DNA from: Deltaproteobacteria bacterium
Lineage (GTDB): Bacteria > SAR324 > JACQKK01
Direction of reading: 5' to 3'
Assembly: GCA_029858505.1 (NCBI GenBank)
Contig: JAOUEW010000006.1
Coordinates: forward strand, 1-64,000
Length of the DNA: 64,000 nt
Made by a program: the position numbers and the translations under genes. Positions 36,403 to 45,336 of the stretch are shown piece by piece. Each line of letters opens with the position of its first letter. The stretch's first letter is position 1. The notes below the pieces were generated by a model, which worked only from the letters and a program-made list of their open reading frames with translations, was not told the DNA's origin and did not search any database.

Positions 36403-39282
36403 CTACTTCTTCTTCCGGTAATAGGCCTCTGGCACGGGGCGCAGGGGGCGGTTGAACCACAGGGGGCGGCGCAGCCCTTCCGGGTTGGCGGGGGGGCGGG
36501 TCTTGGCCAGCCACTCCTTAAAGTTGGCGAAGGAGCGGTTGGTATCCACGAAAATATCCCCGTAGTTTTCTCCGGGGGCTGGTTTTTCCAGCCTTACCCG
36601 CTGGTGCCAGCAGTGCATGCCGCTCCAGGGGTCTGGGTGAACGGCATGGGTGATGTTTTGATGCACCCCTCCATCGCGCCAGAAAATGCGGCTGGAGTCG
36701 GGGTCGGAACTTTTGAAGGGCTGCACCCCCGCCACGTGAGAGAGCTTCCATTGGCCCGGAGCGCTTTCTTGAATGCGCACGGTGTTGGCCGCCCAAGAGT
36801 TGGCCTGGGGACCGTTTTCCAGTTTCCAGCGCCCAATGTGATGAGAACAAGCCACCACCCCCGGCTTCACCGATTCAGAGACCCACACTTTGTCGATAAA
36901 CCAGCCGATGTCGGTCACCACCTTCAGCAGGCTGCCGGTGACCAGACCCATTTTTTCGGCATCGCTGGTGTGCATCCAGATGGGGTTCTTGTGGGCAATT
37001 TCCACCAGCCACTTGGCGTTGCCCGAACGGCTGTGGATCAGCACCGGCAGCCGGAAGTTTGGCACCAGGGCGTATTCGTTTTTCGAGGCATCCAGGTTGT
37101 CTGGATGAACATGGCTTTTGATGTAGCCCGGCAGGGTGTGCTCTGGCCAGCCCCATTCGGCCATGGTGGCGGAGTATATTTCTTGGCGGCGGGAAGGGGT
37201 GGGAAAGCCCGTCACGGCCTTGCCGTTCACCATCAGGCCCACTGGCGCGCCGTCTTTGGTAATCAGGCCCGTTTTGGGGTTGGTTTGGATGCCCGCCAGG
37301 GTTTTGTCGTCCAGGGGGTCCAGGTGCTTCAGGTAGGCTTCTTTCACCACCTCGAAGGCCCCATATTCTTTCATGTAACCCAGTTCCGTCAGGCCCTGGG
37401 CCTTGGCGGCGGCGGTGAGCCCCGGCACCCGCTCGAAGGTATATTGATAGTAATCGTCCACCGTCATCCGCTCTCCCTTGCGGTAGGGAGACTCGAAGAA
37501 CGGCTTGATGCCCAAGGCACCGTCCGGGTCCATGCGCCACGACAACTCCATCCAGAACTCATCTTCTTCCCACACTTCGCCGGGGTTGGCCTGCCAGGTA
37601 AATTCCACCGGCTGGCCGTTTTCTTCCATGTAGCGGCGCAGCACCGGCTGGCGGAAGGCCACCCAGGTGCCGGAGTGGGTTTCGTAAGAGTTAATGTCGT
37701 GCCGCTCAGAGGCATGGCCCATGGGCAGCACATAGTCGGCAAAGTAGGCCGTCTCGTTCCAGGTGGGAGACAGGTGCACATGGCAGCCCACCATGTTTTC
37801 ATCCCGCAGCACTTCAATCCACGAGAACCCATCGGGATAGGTCCACACCGGGTTGAACACCCGGGTGAAGTAGGTATCTAGTTTGCCCCGGCCGTCCTTC
37901 AACAGGTGAGGGAGAATCTCGCTCATCTCGTAGTGGGTCAGGGGGTATTCCCAGGGCCATTGCAGCTCGTTCCAGTTTTTGGGCGCCGGGGGGTTGCCGT
38001 GGGGCAGGTGGGGCTTGTATTTGCTCCAGGCGCTGGGGCTGGTGCCCCCAAAGGTCCCCACCGAGCCGGTGAGCACGTGCAAAAAGTGCAGGGTGCGGGC
38101 CACCTGCCAGCCCCCCAGGGCGCCGGCCCCGGGGCCGCGCCAGTTGTGGGCGGCAAAGCGGCTGCCAGCCTGGGCAATCTGCCGGGCCACCTTCACGATC
38201 TGCTCGGCGGAAATGCCCGCTTCTTTGGCCGCGAATTCTGGGGTGAAGTCTTTGTATTCTTCAATCAACGCCGCCACAAAGTCGGTGAAGGCGGCGGGTT
38301 TGCCTGGGTGGCGGGCGGCCATGTATTCCGGCCAGTTCACCCAGGTTTCCAAAAATTCCCGGTTAAACGTGCCCTCTTGCAGAATAATTCGGGCCATGGC
38401 CAGCAGCACCGCCGGTTCCGACCCCGGATAGGTGGGCATCCATTCATCGGCCATGGAAGCCGTGTTCGACAGCCGGGGGTCCATCACGGCCAAGCCCGCG
38501 CCGTCCATCATGCCTTCCACAATGCGCTGGGCGTGGGGGTTGAAAAAGTGGCCGGTCTCCAGGTGAGAGGAGATGAGCAGGATAAACTTGGCGTTGGCAA
38601 AGTCGGGCGAGGGGCGGTCGTAACCTTGCCACAGGGCAAACCCCAGGCGGGCCCCGGCGGAACAAATGTTGGTGTGGCTGTTGTGACCGTCTACCCCCCA
38701 GGCTTTCAGCACCCGTTCCATGTAACCCTCGTGGCCAGGGCGGCCCACGTGATACACCACCTCGTCTCGGCGGTTTTCATGCAGGGCTTTTCGCACCCGC
38801 TGAGCAATTTCGTTCAGGGCCTGGTCCCAAGAAATCCGCTCCCACCCTCCGCCGCCGCGGGGGCCCTTGCGCTTCAGGGGGTAGAGAATGCGTTCCGGGT
38901 CGGTGATCTGGTTGATGGTGGCGGGGCCTTTGGCGCAGTTCCGCCCCCGGGAAGCCGGGTGGAAGGGGTTGCCCTCGAAGCGTTTCACCTGGCCGTTCTC
39001 TTTGTCGATATAGGCCACCAGCCCGCAGGCCGACTCGCAGTTGAAACAGGTGGTGGGAATCAAATGGTAGCGGTTCTTCGCCCGGCGGGGCCAGGCGGCG
39101 GCATCGTTCTCTTCCCAGTTTTTCCACTGGTCTTTGGGGGGGAATTTTTCCAGGGGCGTGGTGGTCATCTCCTGGGGGCCCGGCTCAATGGCGGGGATCA
39201 GCCGCAGGGCCTCGGCGGTTTTTTCGATGAAGGATTTTCCGCCCAACGGTTTGCCGCGTTTCATTCCCTGTTTGCCTGCCAT
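36403..39282 (-). CDS. Molybdopterin oxidoreductase catalytic subunit (SoeA/polysulfide-reductase-like)
   Basis: A 959-residue enzyme of the DMSO-reductase family. An N-terminal [4Fe-4S] site is visible (Cys79, Cys82, Cys86, Cys116). HTNICSAGARLG probably supplies a cysteine ligand to molybdenum, and the bis-MGD binding parts include FILLISSHLETGHFFNPHAQ and LPMGHASERHDINSYETHSG. There is no twin-arginine signal, so it acts in the cytoplasm, like sulfite dehydrogenase SoeA and unlike periplasmic PsrA. The ATG at 39282 follows GGAG. The gene for a fused ferredoxin-NrfD protein is upstream on the same strand. A sulfite, polysulfide or related sulfur substrate is the best guess; arsenic or tetrathionate cannot be excluded. 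Confidence 0.82.
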   Translation of the reverse strand: MAGKQGMKRGKPLGGKSFIEKTAEALRLIPAIEPGPQEMTTTPLEKFPPKDQWKNWEENDAAAWPRRAKNRYHLIPTTCFNCESACGLVAYIDKENGQVKRFEGNPFHPASRGRNCAKGPATINQITDPERILYPLKRKGPRGGGGWERISWDQALNEIAQRVRKALHENRRDEVVYHVGRPGHEGYMERVLKAWGVDGHNSHTNICSAGARLGFALWQGYDRPSPDFANAKFILLISSHLETGHFFNPHAQRIVEGMMDGAGLAVMDPRLSNTASMADEWMPTYPGSEPAVLLAMARIILQEGTFNREFLETWVNWPEYMAARHPGKPAAFTDFVAALIEEYKDFTPEFAAKEAGISAEQIVKVARQIAQAGSRFAAHNWRGPGAGALGGWQVARTLHFLHVLTGSVGTFGGTSPSAWSKYKPHLPHGNPPAPKNWNELQWPWEYPLTHYEMSEILPHLLKDGRGKLDTYFTRVFNPVWTYPDGFSWIEVLRDENMVGCHVHLSPTWNETAYFADYVLPMGHASERHDINSYETHSGTWVAFRQPVLRRYMEENGQPVEFTWQANPGEVWEEDEFWMELSWRMDPDGALGIKPFFESPYRKGERMTVDDYYQYTFERVPGLTAAAKAQGLTELGYMKEYGAFEVVKEAYLKHLDPLDDKTLAGIQTNPKTGLITKDGAPVGLMVNGKAVTGFPTPSRRQEIYSATMAEWGWPEHTLPGYIKSHVHPDNLDASKNEYALVPNFRLPVLIHSRSGNAKWLVEIAHKNPIWMHTSDAEKMGLVTGSLLKVVTDIGWFIDKVWVSESVKPGVVACSHHIGRWKLENGPQANSWAANTVRIQESAPGQWKLSHVAGVQPFKSSDPDSSRIFWRDGGVHQNITHAVHPDPWSGMHCWHQRVRLEKPAPGENYGDIFVDTNRSFANFKEWLAKTRPPANPEGLRRPLWFNRPLRPVPEAYYRKKK

Positions 39283-39435
39283 GGTCGCTCCATTGATGAA
39301 ACTGATTCTGGAAATGGTTCTGCCGAACTCTGGCCCAATCACCCCTTTTCGAGCATTCCCGATTTCCCCGATTTTCCCTCTTCGCTCTTTTCTCCCTGCT
39401 TTCTTTCTGCTTTCTCTCTGTTTTCTCTCTGTGAG

Positions 39436-41034
39436 CTACCGCAGGGGAATCAACTGGGGCGCCCGCACCCAGATGTGCTCCGTCACCAGCCCAAAGAACA
39501 GCACCAACGCCGCCGCGGGAACCACCAGCCGCCCGTCGGCGGCCTGGGTAAGCAGCAACAGCGGGGCCACGTTCCCCAGGGTCACCATGCTCCAGAAGTG
39601 AAACGCCAGGGGCCCCCGGGTAATGAGGTGGGCCGTCAGGGCCGCGTCGTGAGAATGATGGGTGAGGTTGAATTCCATAGCCAGCAGCAGCAAGTGCGCC
39701 GCCAGCAGCACCTCCAGGGCAATGACCGCGGGCCACAGCACCCCCATCCCCGCGGCCAAGCCGTACAGCAGCAGGGCCCCGCCGCCCATCATTAAGCTTT
39801 GCACCAGCATGTGCACGGGCAGCAGGGGGCTTTGCCAAAAGTCGCGGCCCTTGGCCTGGGCCAGCAAAAACCCGGTGTAAATGGCCGCCATCAGAGCCGC
39901 CGCGGCCAGCAGGCCATACAGCCACCCCGTGCCCCCCGGCAAGGGCAGGTCGAACACCCGCACCGCCAGCCACAGGGTCAGCAGCCCCCCGGTGGCCTGC
40001 AGAATATACCCCCCCCGCACCAGCCAGCTGTTCCACTGGGGGCGCAGGATGACATACAGGAATCGGCTGGGGCGGTCCAGGTCTTTCACCAGCAGGCCGG
40101 TGGTGATCAGCAGAAAGGCCAGCGACACCGCCGCCAGTCCGGTTTCCAGCACCGGGGTGAGGGGCAGCCAGCCCAGCACGTTCAGCAGCAGGGGCAGCAT
40201 CACCAACCCGGTGGAAATGCCCTTGGTCCACAAATAACCAGAGACCTCCCACCCCCACAGCACCCCCTTGGAGGGTGGATCGTAGGAGCGAGACAGCCGG
40301 GGGCCCGCCCCCTGGCGGGCGGTGGCCTGGTGGGCTTCTTCGCCCTTGGGGCCCAGCAGCCCCAACTGGCGCTCGGGGTGTTTGGTGGCGGCCCGCTGGG
40401 CGGCGTAACGCGCGAAGTGACCCACCCCCTGGGCTTGGTCGGACCACAGATAGTTGGTGTGGGGGGGGGCCTCGGTGGGGGTGTGGGCCGCCTCGTCACC
40501 CTCGATGTAAAACAGCTTGGGCCCGGTGGATTTCTCCGGCTTGCGCACGGTGGAGGGATGGCGGCTGATGAGCCGAGAAATGGCGCTGGCGGGGTTGTCT
40601 AAGTCGCCCGACACAATGGCCTGCTCGGGGCACACAATCACGCAGGCTGGCTCCATGCCGCCGTCAATCCGGTGCGCGCAAAAGTTGCACTTGGCCGAGG
40701 TGTGGGTGTTGGGGTCGATATACAGGGCGTCGTAGGGGCAGGCCTGCATGCAGCTTTTGCAGCCAATGCACCGCTGGTTGTCGAAATCCACAATGCCATC
40801 GGGGCGGATGTAGAGAGACCGCACCGGGCAAATGGTAACGCAGGGAGGATTTTCGCAGTGGTTGCAGCGGGTAACGGTGAACAGGCGGCGGGTATCGGGG
40901 TAGCTGCCCTTTTCGATGTACTTCACCCAGGTGCGGTTCACCCCAATGGGCACATCGTGCTCAGACTTGCAGGCGGTGGTGCAGGCGTGGCAGCCAATGC
41001 ACTTACGGTTGTCTATGGCGAAGCCGAGATTCAT
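39436..41034 (-). CDS. Fused four-cluster ferredoxin and NrfD/PsrC membrane subunit
   Basis: A 532-residue fusion. Residues 1-200 carry four [4Fe-4S] cysteine sets (CIGCHACTTAC, CNHCENPPCVTIC, CIGCKSCMQAC, CNFCAHRIDGGMEPAC), like PsrB/DmsB/SoeB. After a linker, residues about 265-530 form about eight transmembrane helices of the NrfD/PsrC/SoeC type. It would pass electrons between the quinone pool and the molybdenum subunit encoded 150 bases downstream. In most relatives these are two separate genes, so the fusion is notable. The N-terminus has no export signal, placing the clusters in the cytoplasm. Confidence 0.9.
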   Translation of the reverse strand: MNLGFAIDNRKCIGCHACTTACKSEHDVPIGVNRTWVKYIEKGSYPDTRRLFTVTRCNHCENPPCVTICPVRSLYIRPDGIVDFDNQRCIGCKSCMQACPYDALYIDPNTHTSAKCNFCAHRIDGGMEPACVIVCPEQAIVSGDLDNPASAISRLISRHPSTVRKPEKSTGPKLFYIEGDEAAHTPTEAPPHTNYLWSDQAQGVGHFARYAAQRAATKHPERQLGLLGPKGEEAHQATARQGAGPRLSRSYDPPSKGVLWGWEVSGYLWTKGISTGLVMLPLLLNVLGWLPLTPVLETGLAAVSLAFLLITTGLLVKDLDRPSRFLYVILRPQWNSWLVRGGYILQATGGLLTLWLAVRVFDLPLPGGTGWLYGLLAAAALMAAIYTGFLLAQAKGRDFWQSPLLPVHMLVQSLMMGGGALLLYGLAAGMGVLWPAVIALEVLLAAHLLLLAMEFNLTHHSHDAALTAHLITRGPLAFHFWSMVTLGNVAPLLLLTQAADGRLVVPAAALVLFFGLVTEHIWVRAPQLIPLR

Positions 41035-41230
41035 GAGGATAGCGCCGGGCGGAAAGGTGCGCGCAGACCTTGGGCACGAGATGCGTGACTATCTCACAGA
41101 ATGTCACATCAGGTCGTCACAAAGGGCTTGCGCAGATGCACCGGCCTGGTTTCCCAGGCCGCCCCTCCCGCTCATGACTGGGTCATCTTCATGCGGATGG
41201 CGGGGGAAAGTCAAGAATGAAAATGGGCGG

Positions 41231-41860
41231 TTACATCTCGGCCAGCAAAAACCAATGGTAGGGCAGCACCCCGTGGGATTGCACGTGGCGGAACCCCGCC
41301 TGCACCATCATTTCGGCGGCTTGGCGCTCTGCAATGCGGATATCCAGCGGAGGGCCCTTAGGGGTGGGCTCTGTCCGCCAGTCGATCACCGCCAGCCGCC
41401 CGCCGGGGGCCAACACCCGCTGGGCTTCCTCCAGGGCGGCCTGGGGGTCGGCCAGCTCGTGAAACAGGTTGGCCATCAGCAGCACATCGGCCGAACCGTC
41501 AATCAGCGGCAGGCGCTCTCCCGCGGCCTGCAACACCGCCACGCCGGGGGCCTTCTCTGCCCGCACGGCCTGCTTCAGGTGGGGGATCATGGCCCCCTGA
41601 ATATCCAACGCCACCACCAGCCCGGGGGGAGCGTTCTCTCCGGGGCGATTTTCTTGTTCGGCCATGCGCCTGGAAAAGGGAATGGCATAAAAGCCTATGC
41701 CAGCCCCCACGTCCACCAGCACCCGAACCGGGCGGGCGTTGATGCGGGCCCAGATTTTATCCGGGGCCATAAAAGACCAACGCTCCGGGTCGCGGAGTTT
41801 GTCGAGTAACTTTGGATGGAAGAGGTGAGATTTTGACGGTTCTGTTGCGGATGAATTCAT
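41231..41860 (-). CDS. SAM-dependent methyltransferase (class I)
   Basis: A 209-residue protein with the SAM-binding motif VLVDVGAGIGFYAIPFSRR, the acidic residue in VVALDIQG, and ADVLLMANLFHELADPQAAL, followed by VLAPGGRLAVIDWR. These are typical of UbiE/Methyltransf_11-type enzymes. The C-terminal part (AERQAAEMMVQAGFRHVQSH) is also common to the family. The substrate is unknown. It is upstream of the molybdoenzyme operon on the same strand, about 200 bases away. In that gap CGGCCTGG and CCAGGCCG (41138-41157) form an eight-pair hairpin. Confidence 0.85.
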   Translation of the reverse strand: MNSSATEPSKSHLFHPKLLDKLRDPERWSFMAPDKIWARINARPVRVLVDVGAGIGFYAIPFSRRMAEQENRPGENAPPGLVVALDIQGAMIPHLKQAVRAEKAPGVAVLQAAGERLPLIDGSADVLLMANLFHELADPQAALEEAQRVLAPGGRLAVIDWRTEPTPKGPPLDIRIAERQAAEMMVQAGFRHVQSHGVLPYHWFLLAEM

Positions 41861-42309
41861 GCCCAAGCCCCGAAGAGTAAAACCCCCACTTTTTCTCCGG
41901 AAGTCCTGCCAACCTCCGGACGGATTTATCCTAGTGGTTTTTCAAGGAAGACACCATACACATTCTACGTTTTCTTCAAAAAAAAGATCTGCCCCATGGC
42001 CCATCATAAAAAGATCAACTCTCTTCAAGCCCCTGTTTTCAGGGATCTACAATCTTCATAAAAATAAAATAAAAAACACACAGACATGAGGGAGACGCAT
42101 GAAGCGGGTACAGGAAGCAGGAAGCAAGGAGAAATGAACAAGGCGTAGGGAGAGGGGAGTGAGGGAAGAAAGTAAAGAGTAGAAAATAGGATGTAAGAAT
42201 AAGAAGAATGAAAGAATCTCTGATTGGCAAAATAAGAAATTGGCCCACCACGCTGTAAACGGGCAAACCCCCTGATCATGCCATGGGGGCTGGGAATTTC
42301 GTGGGGAAT

Positions 42310-42546
42310 GGAGAAAGCAAAATCCCCCTGACGGATCGTCCGCCAGGGGGATTCGTCCGACGCAGCCCGGTTCGATGGCTCCCTTCACTCAAGGCACTCA
42401 CGGCAGAGCTAGGTTGCTCGGGCCTGCGGTTTCGCGGTCCGCTCTCGCGCGGACTCTTCCAATTCGGTCGGGAGCCTTTCCGGTTTCGGCCCCACAGCCC
42501 ACGGCACAGTCAACTTCGGGCTACCTGCGACTTCTTGCTACCTGCA
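42310..42546 (-). ncRNA. Candidate structured minus-strand RNA with intrinsic terminator
   Basis: Read on the minus strand, nested complementary blocks occur: CGGGCT/AGCCCG (42517-42522 with 42364-42369), a seven-pair block (42470-42476 with 42377-42383), and an internal hairpin GTCCGC/GCGGAC (42437-42442 with 42449-42454). These are followed by a 14-pair terminator hairpin (42321-42353) and TTTTGCTTTCT. The overall closed shape and length of about 170 bases would suit a 6S-like RNA, but I cannot match conserved 6S, RNase P, SRP or tmRNA sequences. The wider gene-free stretch 41861-42935 also has a 17-bp tandem duplication (42520-42553) and an 11-pair inverted repeat (42721-42759). Confidence 0.45.
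42321..42353 (-). terminator. Strong rho-independent terminator on the minus strand
   Basis: AATCCCCCTG with its complement forms a stem of about 14 pairs (one G-T) with a short loop, followed on the minus strand by TTTTGCTTTCT. No minus-strand protein gene lies directly upstream, which supports a non-coding transcript. Confidence 0.85.
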
Positions 42547-42938
42547 ACTTCTTTCCACCAACTTCCTGCCCTACTATCTACGCCTTCCTACAACTTCCTA
42601 CTTCGCTGGCATCCGGGGCCCTCCGCCCGTCCGGCGGTGCTCCAGAGAACGCCCGACCGAATGATCACCCGCTCCACAAACCATTCCACCAGAACGGGTT
42701 CCTGCGGTTTGTCTACAACCCCCCGGAAGCCTCCCATCCCTTCCTCAAGGCTTCCGGGGTCCTTCTTCTGCCCAACTCCCTCCAAGCCAATCCTTCCTAT
42801 GCTCTTCTCACCTTCATTATACAACCTTCCGCGAAAGAGGGGGTAGAAAATTCCAGCGGGGGGTTTGATTCAAAAACCTTCACCACACCCTCGCGTTCAA
42901 ATCATTCCCCTGGGTTGTTTACACTCCCTCCCAACGGC

Positions 42939-43376
42939 ACCCCTCCCCTGCCCTGCGGGCATCCCCTCCCCTTCGTGGAGGGGAAATAACTCGAAGCCGA
43001 AGGGTTATTTGCTTGCTTCCGTCCGGCTTCATTCACCAAACAGATTCTATTCTCCACTCTTCGGCCTAAGCCGTATTGTCCCTCTCCGACGGGGAGGGAC
43101 GGGCGGCGCAGCCGCCAGGGAGGGGTGCTTTAACGGATGAATCGAATCGCCAACAATACCCCTCCCCTGCCCTGCGGGCATCCCCTCCCCTTCGTGGAGG
43201 GGAAATAACTCGAAGCCGAAGGGTTATTTGCTTGCTTCCGTCCGGCTTCATTCACCAAACAGATTCTATTCTCCACTCTTCGGCCTAAGCCGTATTGTCC
43301 CTCTCCGATGGGGAGGGACAGGCGGCGCAAGCCGCCAGGGAGGGGTGCTTTAACGGATGAATCGAATCGCCGATGG
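42939..43376. repeat. Dispersed repeat locus 5: 219-bp tandem duplication
   Basis: Two nearly identical units begin at 42939 and 43158 (ACCCCTCCCCTGCCCTGCGG). Each contains the hairpin CCCCTTCGTGGAGGGG, CGAAGCCGAAGGGTTATTTG, TTCTATTCTCCACTCTTCGG, CCTAAGCCGTATTGTCCCTC, a GGCGGC/GCCGCC hairpin and GGGAGGGGTGCTTTAACGG. A partial third unit runs on to about 43440. No gene is seen. Confidence 0.95.
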
Positions 43377-43444
43377 ATTCGAGTAACGGGAGGGGTGCTG
43401 TTCGGGGAACAGATCGAAGCCAGCGGGTGATACGCTTGCTTCCT

Positions 43445-44662
43445 TTATTTTTTCCCCCCAGCCATGTGGACGGAAAGCAAAAGCACCAAGGCCAGGGCCC
43501 CCACCCCGGCCGACATCAGGAACGCCGTTTGGTACCCCCAGCCCTGCCACACTGCCCCAAACAACACGCTGGCGGGCAGGGTGGCCAGCCCCAACACCCC
43601 GTGATAGAAGCCAAAGGCGGTGCCCCGCAGCCCGGCTGGCACCATGTCGCTCACCCAGGCCCGCTGGGGGGCCTCGGTCAGACCGAACGACAACCCATAG
43701 GCCACAAAGGCCAAGGCTGGCAACCAGGGCCCCTGGCCCAGGGCAAACACCACGAATACACCCACGAACAGCCCCCACCCGGCCAGCACCAGGGGGCGGC
43801 GCCCCACCCGGTCCGACAGCGGCCCCAGCCGCCAGCCAGACAGACTGCGGACGGCGTTGTGGGCGGCCCACAGCCCCGCCACCCAGGCCATGGGCACCCC
43901 CAAGTTGCCCAGGTGCAGCAGCAGAAAGACCTCGCTGGCTTCGCCCAGGGTAAACAAAAACAACACCGCCAGAAATTTTCGGTAATCCGGCCCCAAGGTC
44001 CGCCACCCTTCCCTCCAGGTCACCGCCCGCCGCGGGGGAGTATTGGGGGCGGCGGTTTCCACGGGGATTTCTTTCACCCCCCACACCACCAGCGCCACCA
44101 CCAGCACCCCTGGCACCAGGGCCAGCAGAAACAAATGGGGCAGAGAGAACCCCAGGGCCAGCAGCCCCGCCGCCACCAGGGGCCCCAGCACCGCCCCCAG
44201 GTTATCCATGGCCCGGTGAAAGCCAAAGGCGGCCCCCCAATGCCGGGAGGGAATGAGATCGGAAATGAGGGCGTCTCGGGGAGAGGCCCGCATGCCCTTC
44301 CCCAGCCGGTCGCCAAAACGCAGCACCAGCGCCATGGGCCAGCTGCCCGCCAGGCCGATAAACGGCTTGCACAGGCTGGACAGGGTATAGCCCGCCACCA
44401 TGAAGGGTTTGCGGCGGCCCGTCCGGTCGGAGAATATCCCCGAGGCCACCTTGAGCAGGCTAGACACCGAATCGGCCAAGCCTTCGATCAGCCCCAAAGA
44501 CAATGGCCCAGCCCCCAGGGCCGTGGTGAGAAACACCGGCAGCAGGGGGAAGATCATCTCGCTGGACAAGTCGGTAAACAGGCTGACCAAGCCAATGGCC
44601 ACGATGGAACGCCGGGCCAGCGGAGAAAGGTTCTGCCAGCCCTGCAGCGGAAGGAAGGACAT
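43445..44662 (-). CDS. Major facilitator superfamily transporter
   Basis: A 405-residue, 12-helix inner-membrane transporter. The MFS loop 2-3 motif appears as GIFSDRTGRRKPFMVAGY and again in the second half as GPLSDRVGRRPLVLAGW. RFGDRLGKGMRASPRDALIS and GAAFGFHRAMDNLGAVLGPL match a drug/sugar-efflux-like MFS subgroup. The ATG at 44662 is the family start, 27 bases after the nuoI stop, so it may be transcribed with the nuo genes although function does not link them. The substrate is unknown. Confidence 0.9.
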   Translation of the reverse strand: MSFLPLQGWQNLSPLARRSIVAIGLVSLFTDLSSEMIFPLLPVFLTTALGAGPLSLGLIEGLADSVSSLLKVASGIFSDRTGRRKPFMVAGYTLSSLCKPFIGLAGSWPMALVLRFGDRLGKGMRASPRDALISDLIPSRHWGAAFGFHRAMDNLGAVLGPLVAAGLLALGFSLPHLFLLALVPGVLVVALVVWGVKEIPVETAAPNTPPRRAVTWREGWRTLGPDYRKFLAVLFLFTLGEASEVFLLLHLGNLGVPMAWVAGLWAAHNAVRSLSGWRLGPLSDRVGRRPLVLAGWGLFVGVFVVFALGQGPWLPALAFVAYGLSFGLTEAPQRAWVSDMVPAGLRGTAFGFYHGVLGLATLPASVLFGAVWQGWGYQTAFLMSAGVGALALVLLLSVHMAGGKK

Positions 44663-44688
44663 GCGAAGCGAAAGTAGAGGGAACCCGC

Positions 44689-45273
44689 TTACCCGGCCAG
44701 TTTGGCGGTGGATTGCGGCAGGGCTTCCTCTTGGGTCAGGGGAAGGGGCGTGCTGGGGAATTTGGTCTTGTCGGTTTTGGCGTGGGCGTCCATCAGCATG
44801 TTGCGGGTGTAGTCGAAGGTCACCCGCTCGGTGGAGGCCATGGAGTAAATGCCGGTGTCCATGCGGATGGCGTCTTTGGGGCAGGCCTCCACGCACAACC
44901 CGCAAAACACGCAGCGCAGTTCGTCAATGTCGAACACCACCGGGTATTTTTCCACCGACTTGTCGGGCATTTCTCCCGCTTCAATGTGAATGCACTTGGC
45001 CGGGCACACGGTTTCGCACATGTAGCAGGCCACGCACTTGATGAAGCCGTCCTCTCGCACCGTTAAGCGGTGGCGGCCCCGCCAGCGGGGAGAAATCCGC
45101 CGCTTCTGCTCGGGGTAGGAGATGGTCACCACGTCGGACTGGGTGATGACGTTGCGGAAGAAGTGGCGGAGGGTAATCCGCAGCCCGCCAATAATGGCCG
45201 GCAGGTACAGGTCGATCAAGAACCCGCCTTGACGCTGCACGGTTTTCACGGATGGTTTCTTAGCCGTTTGCAT
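44689..45273 (-). CDS. nuoI: NADH-quinone oxidoreductase subunit I
   Basis: NuoI carries clusters N6a and N6b in the peripheral arm of complex I. The 194-residue protein has two ferredoxin motifs, CVACYMCETVCPAKC and CVFCGLCVEACPKDAI, and the N-terminal amphipathic segment (LPAIIGGLRITLRHFF). It is the last gene of the nuoABCDHI group; nuoG is absent between nuoD and nuoH. Confidence 0.97.
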   Translation of the reverse strand: MQTAKKPSVKTVQRQGGFLIDLYLPAIIGGLRITLRHFFRNVITQSDVVTISYPEQKRRISPRWRGRHRLTVREDGFIKCVACYMCETVCPAKCIHIEAGEMPDKSVEKYPVVFDIDELRCVFCGLCVEACPKDAIRMDTGIYSMASTERVTFDYTRNMLMDAHAKTDKTKFPSTPLPLTQEEALPQSTAKLAG

Positions 45274-45336
45274 GGCGCACCGGTTGAATGCTCGTTTTCG
45301 AATGGGGAGCGGCTTGGTGCCCGCTCCCTGGAATCT

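Noticed and set aside
36031-39795. Two very long plus-strand frames opposite the molybdoenzyme
   Set aside because: Antisense shadows of a conserved enzyme; no domain is recognisable.
42588-42824. 78-residue minus-strand frame before the structured RNA
   Set aside because: It contains a protein-like stretch (VLVEWFVERVIIRSGVL) but overlaps an 11-pair inverted repeat and matches no family; support is too weak to call a gene.
42283-42989. Plus-strand frames of 187 and 204 residues over the non-coding region
   Set aside because: They cross the terminator hairpin, the inverted repeats and the dispersed repeat, and have Ser/Pro-rich random-like composition.
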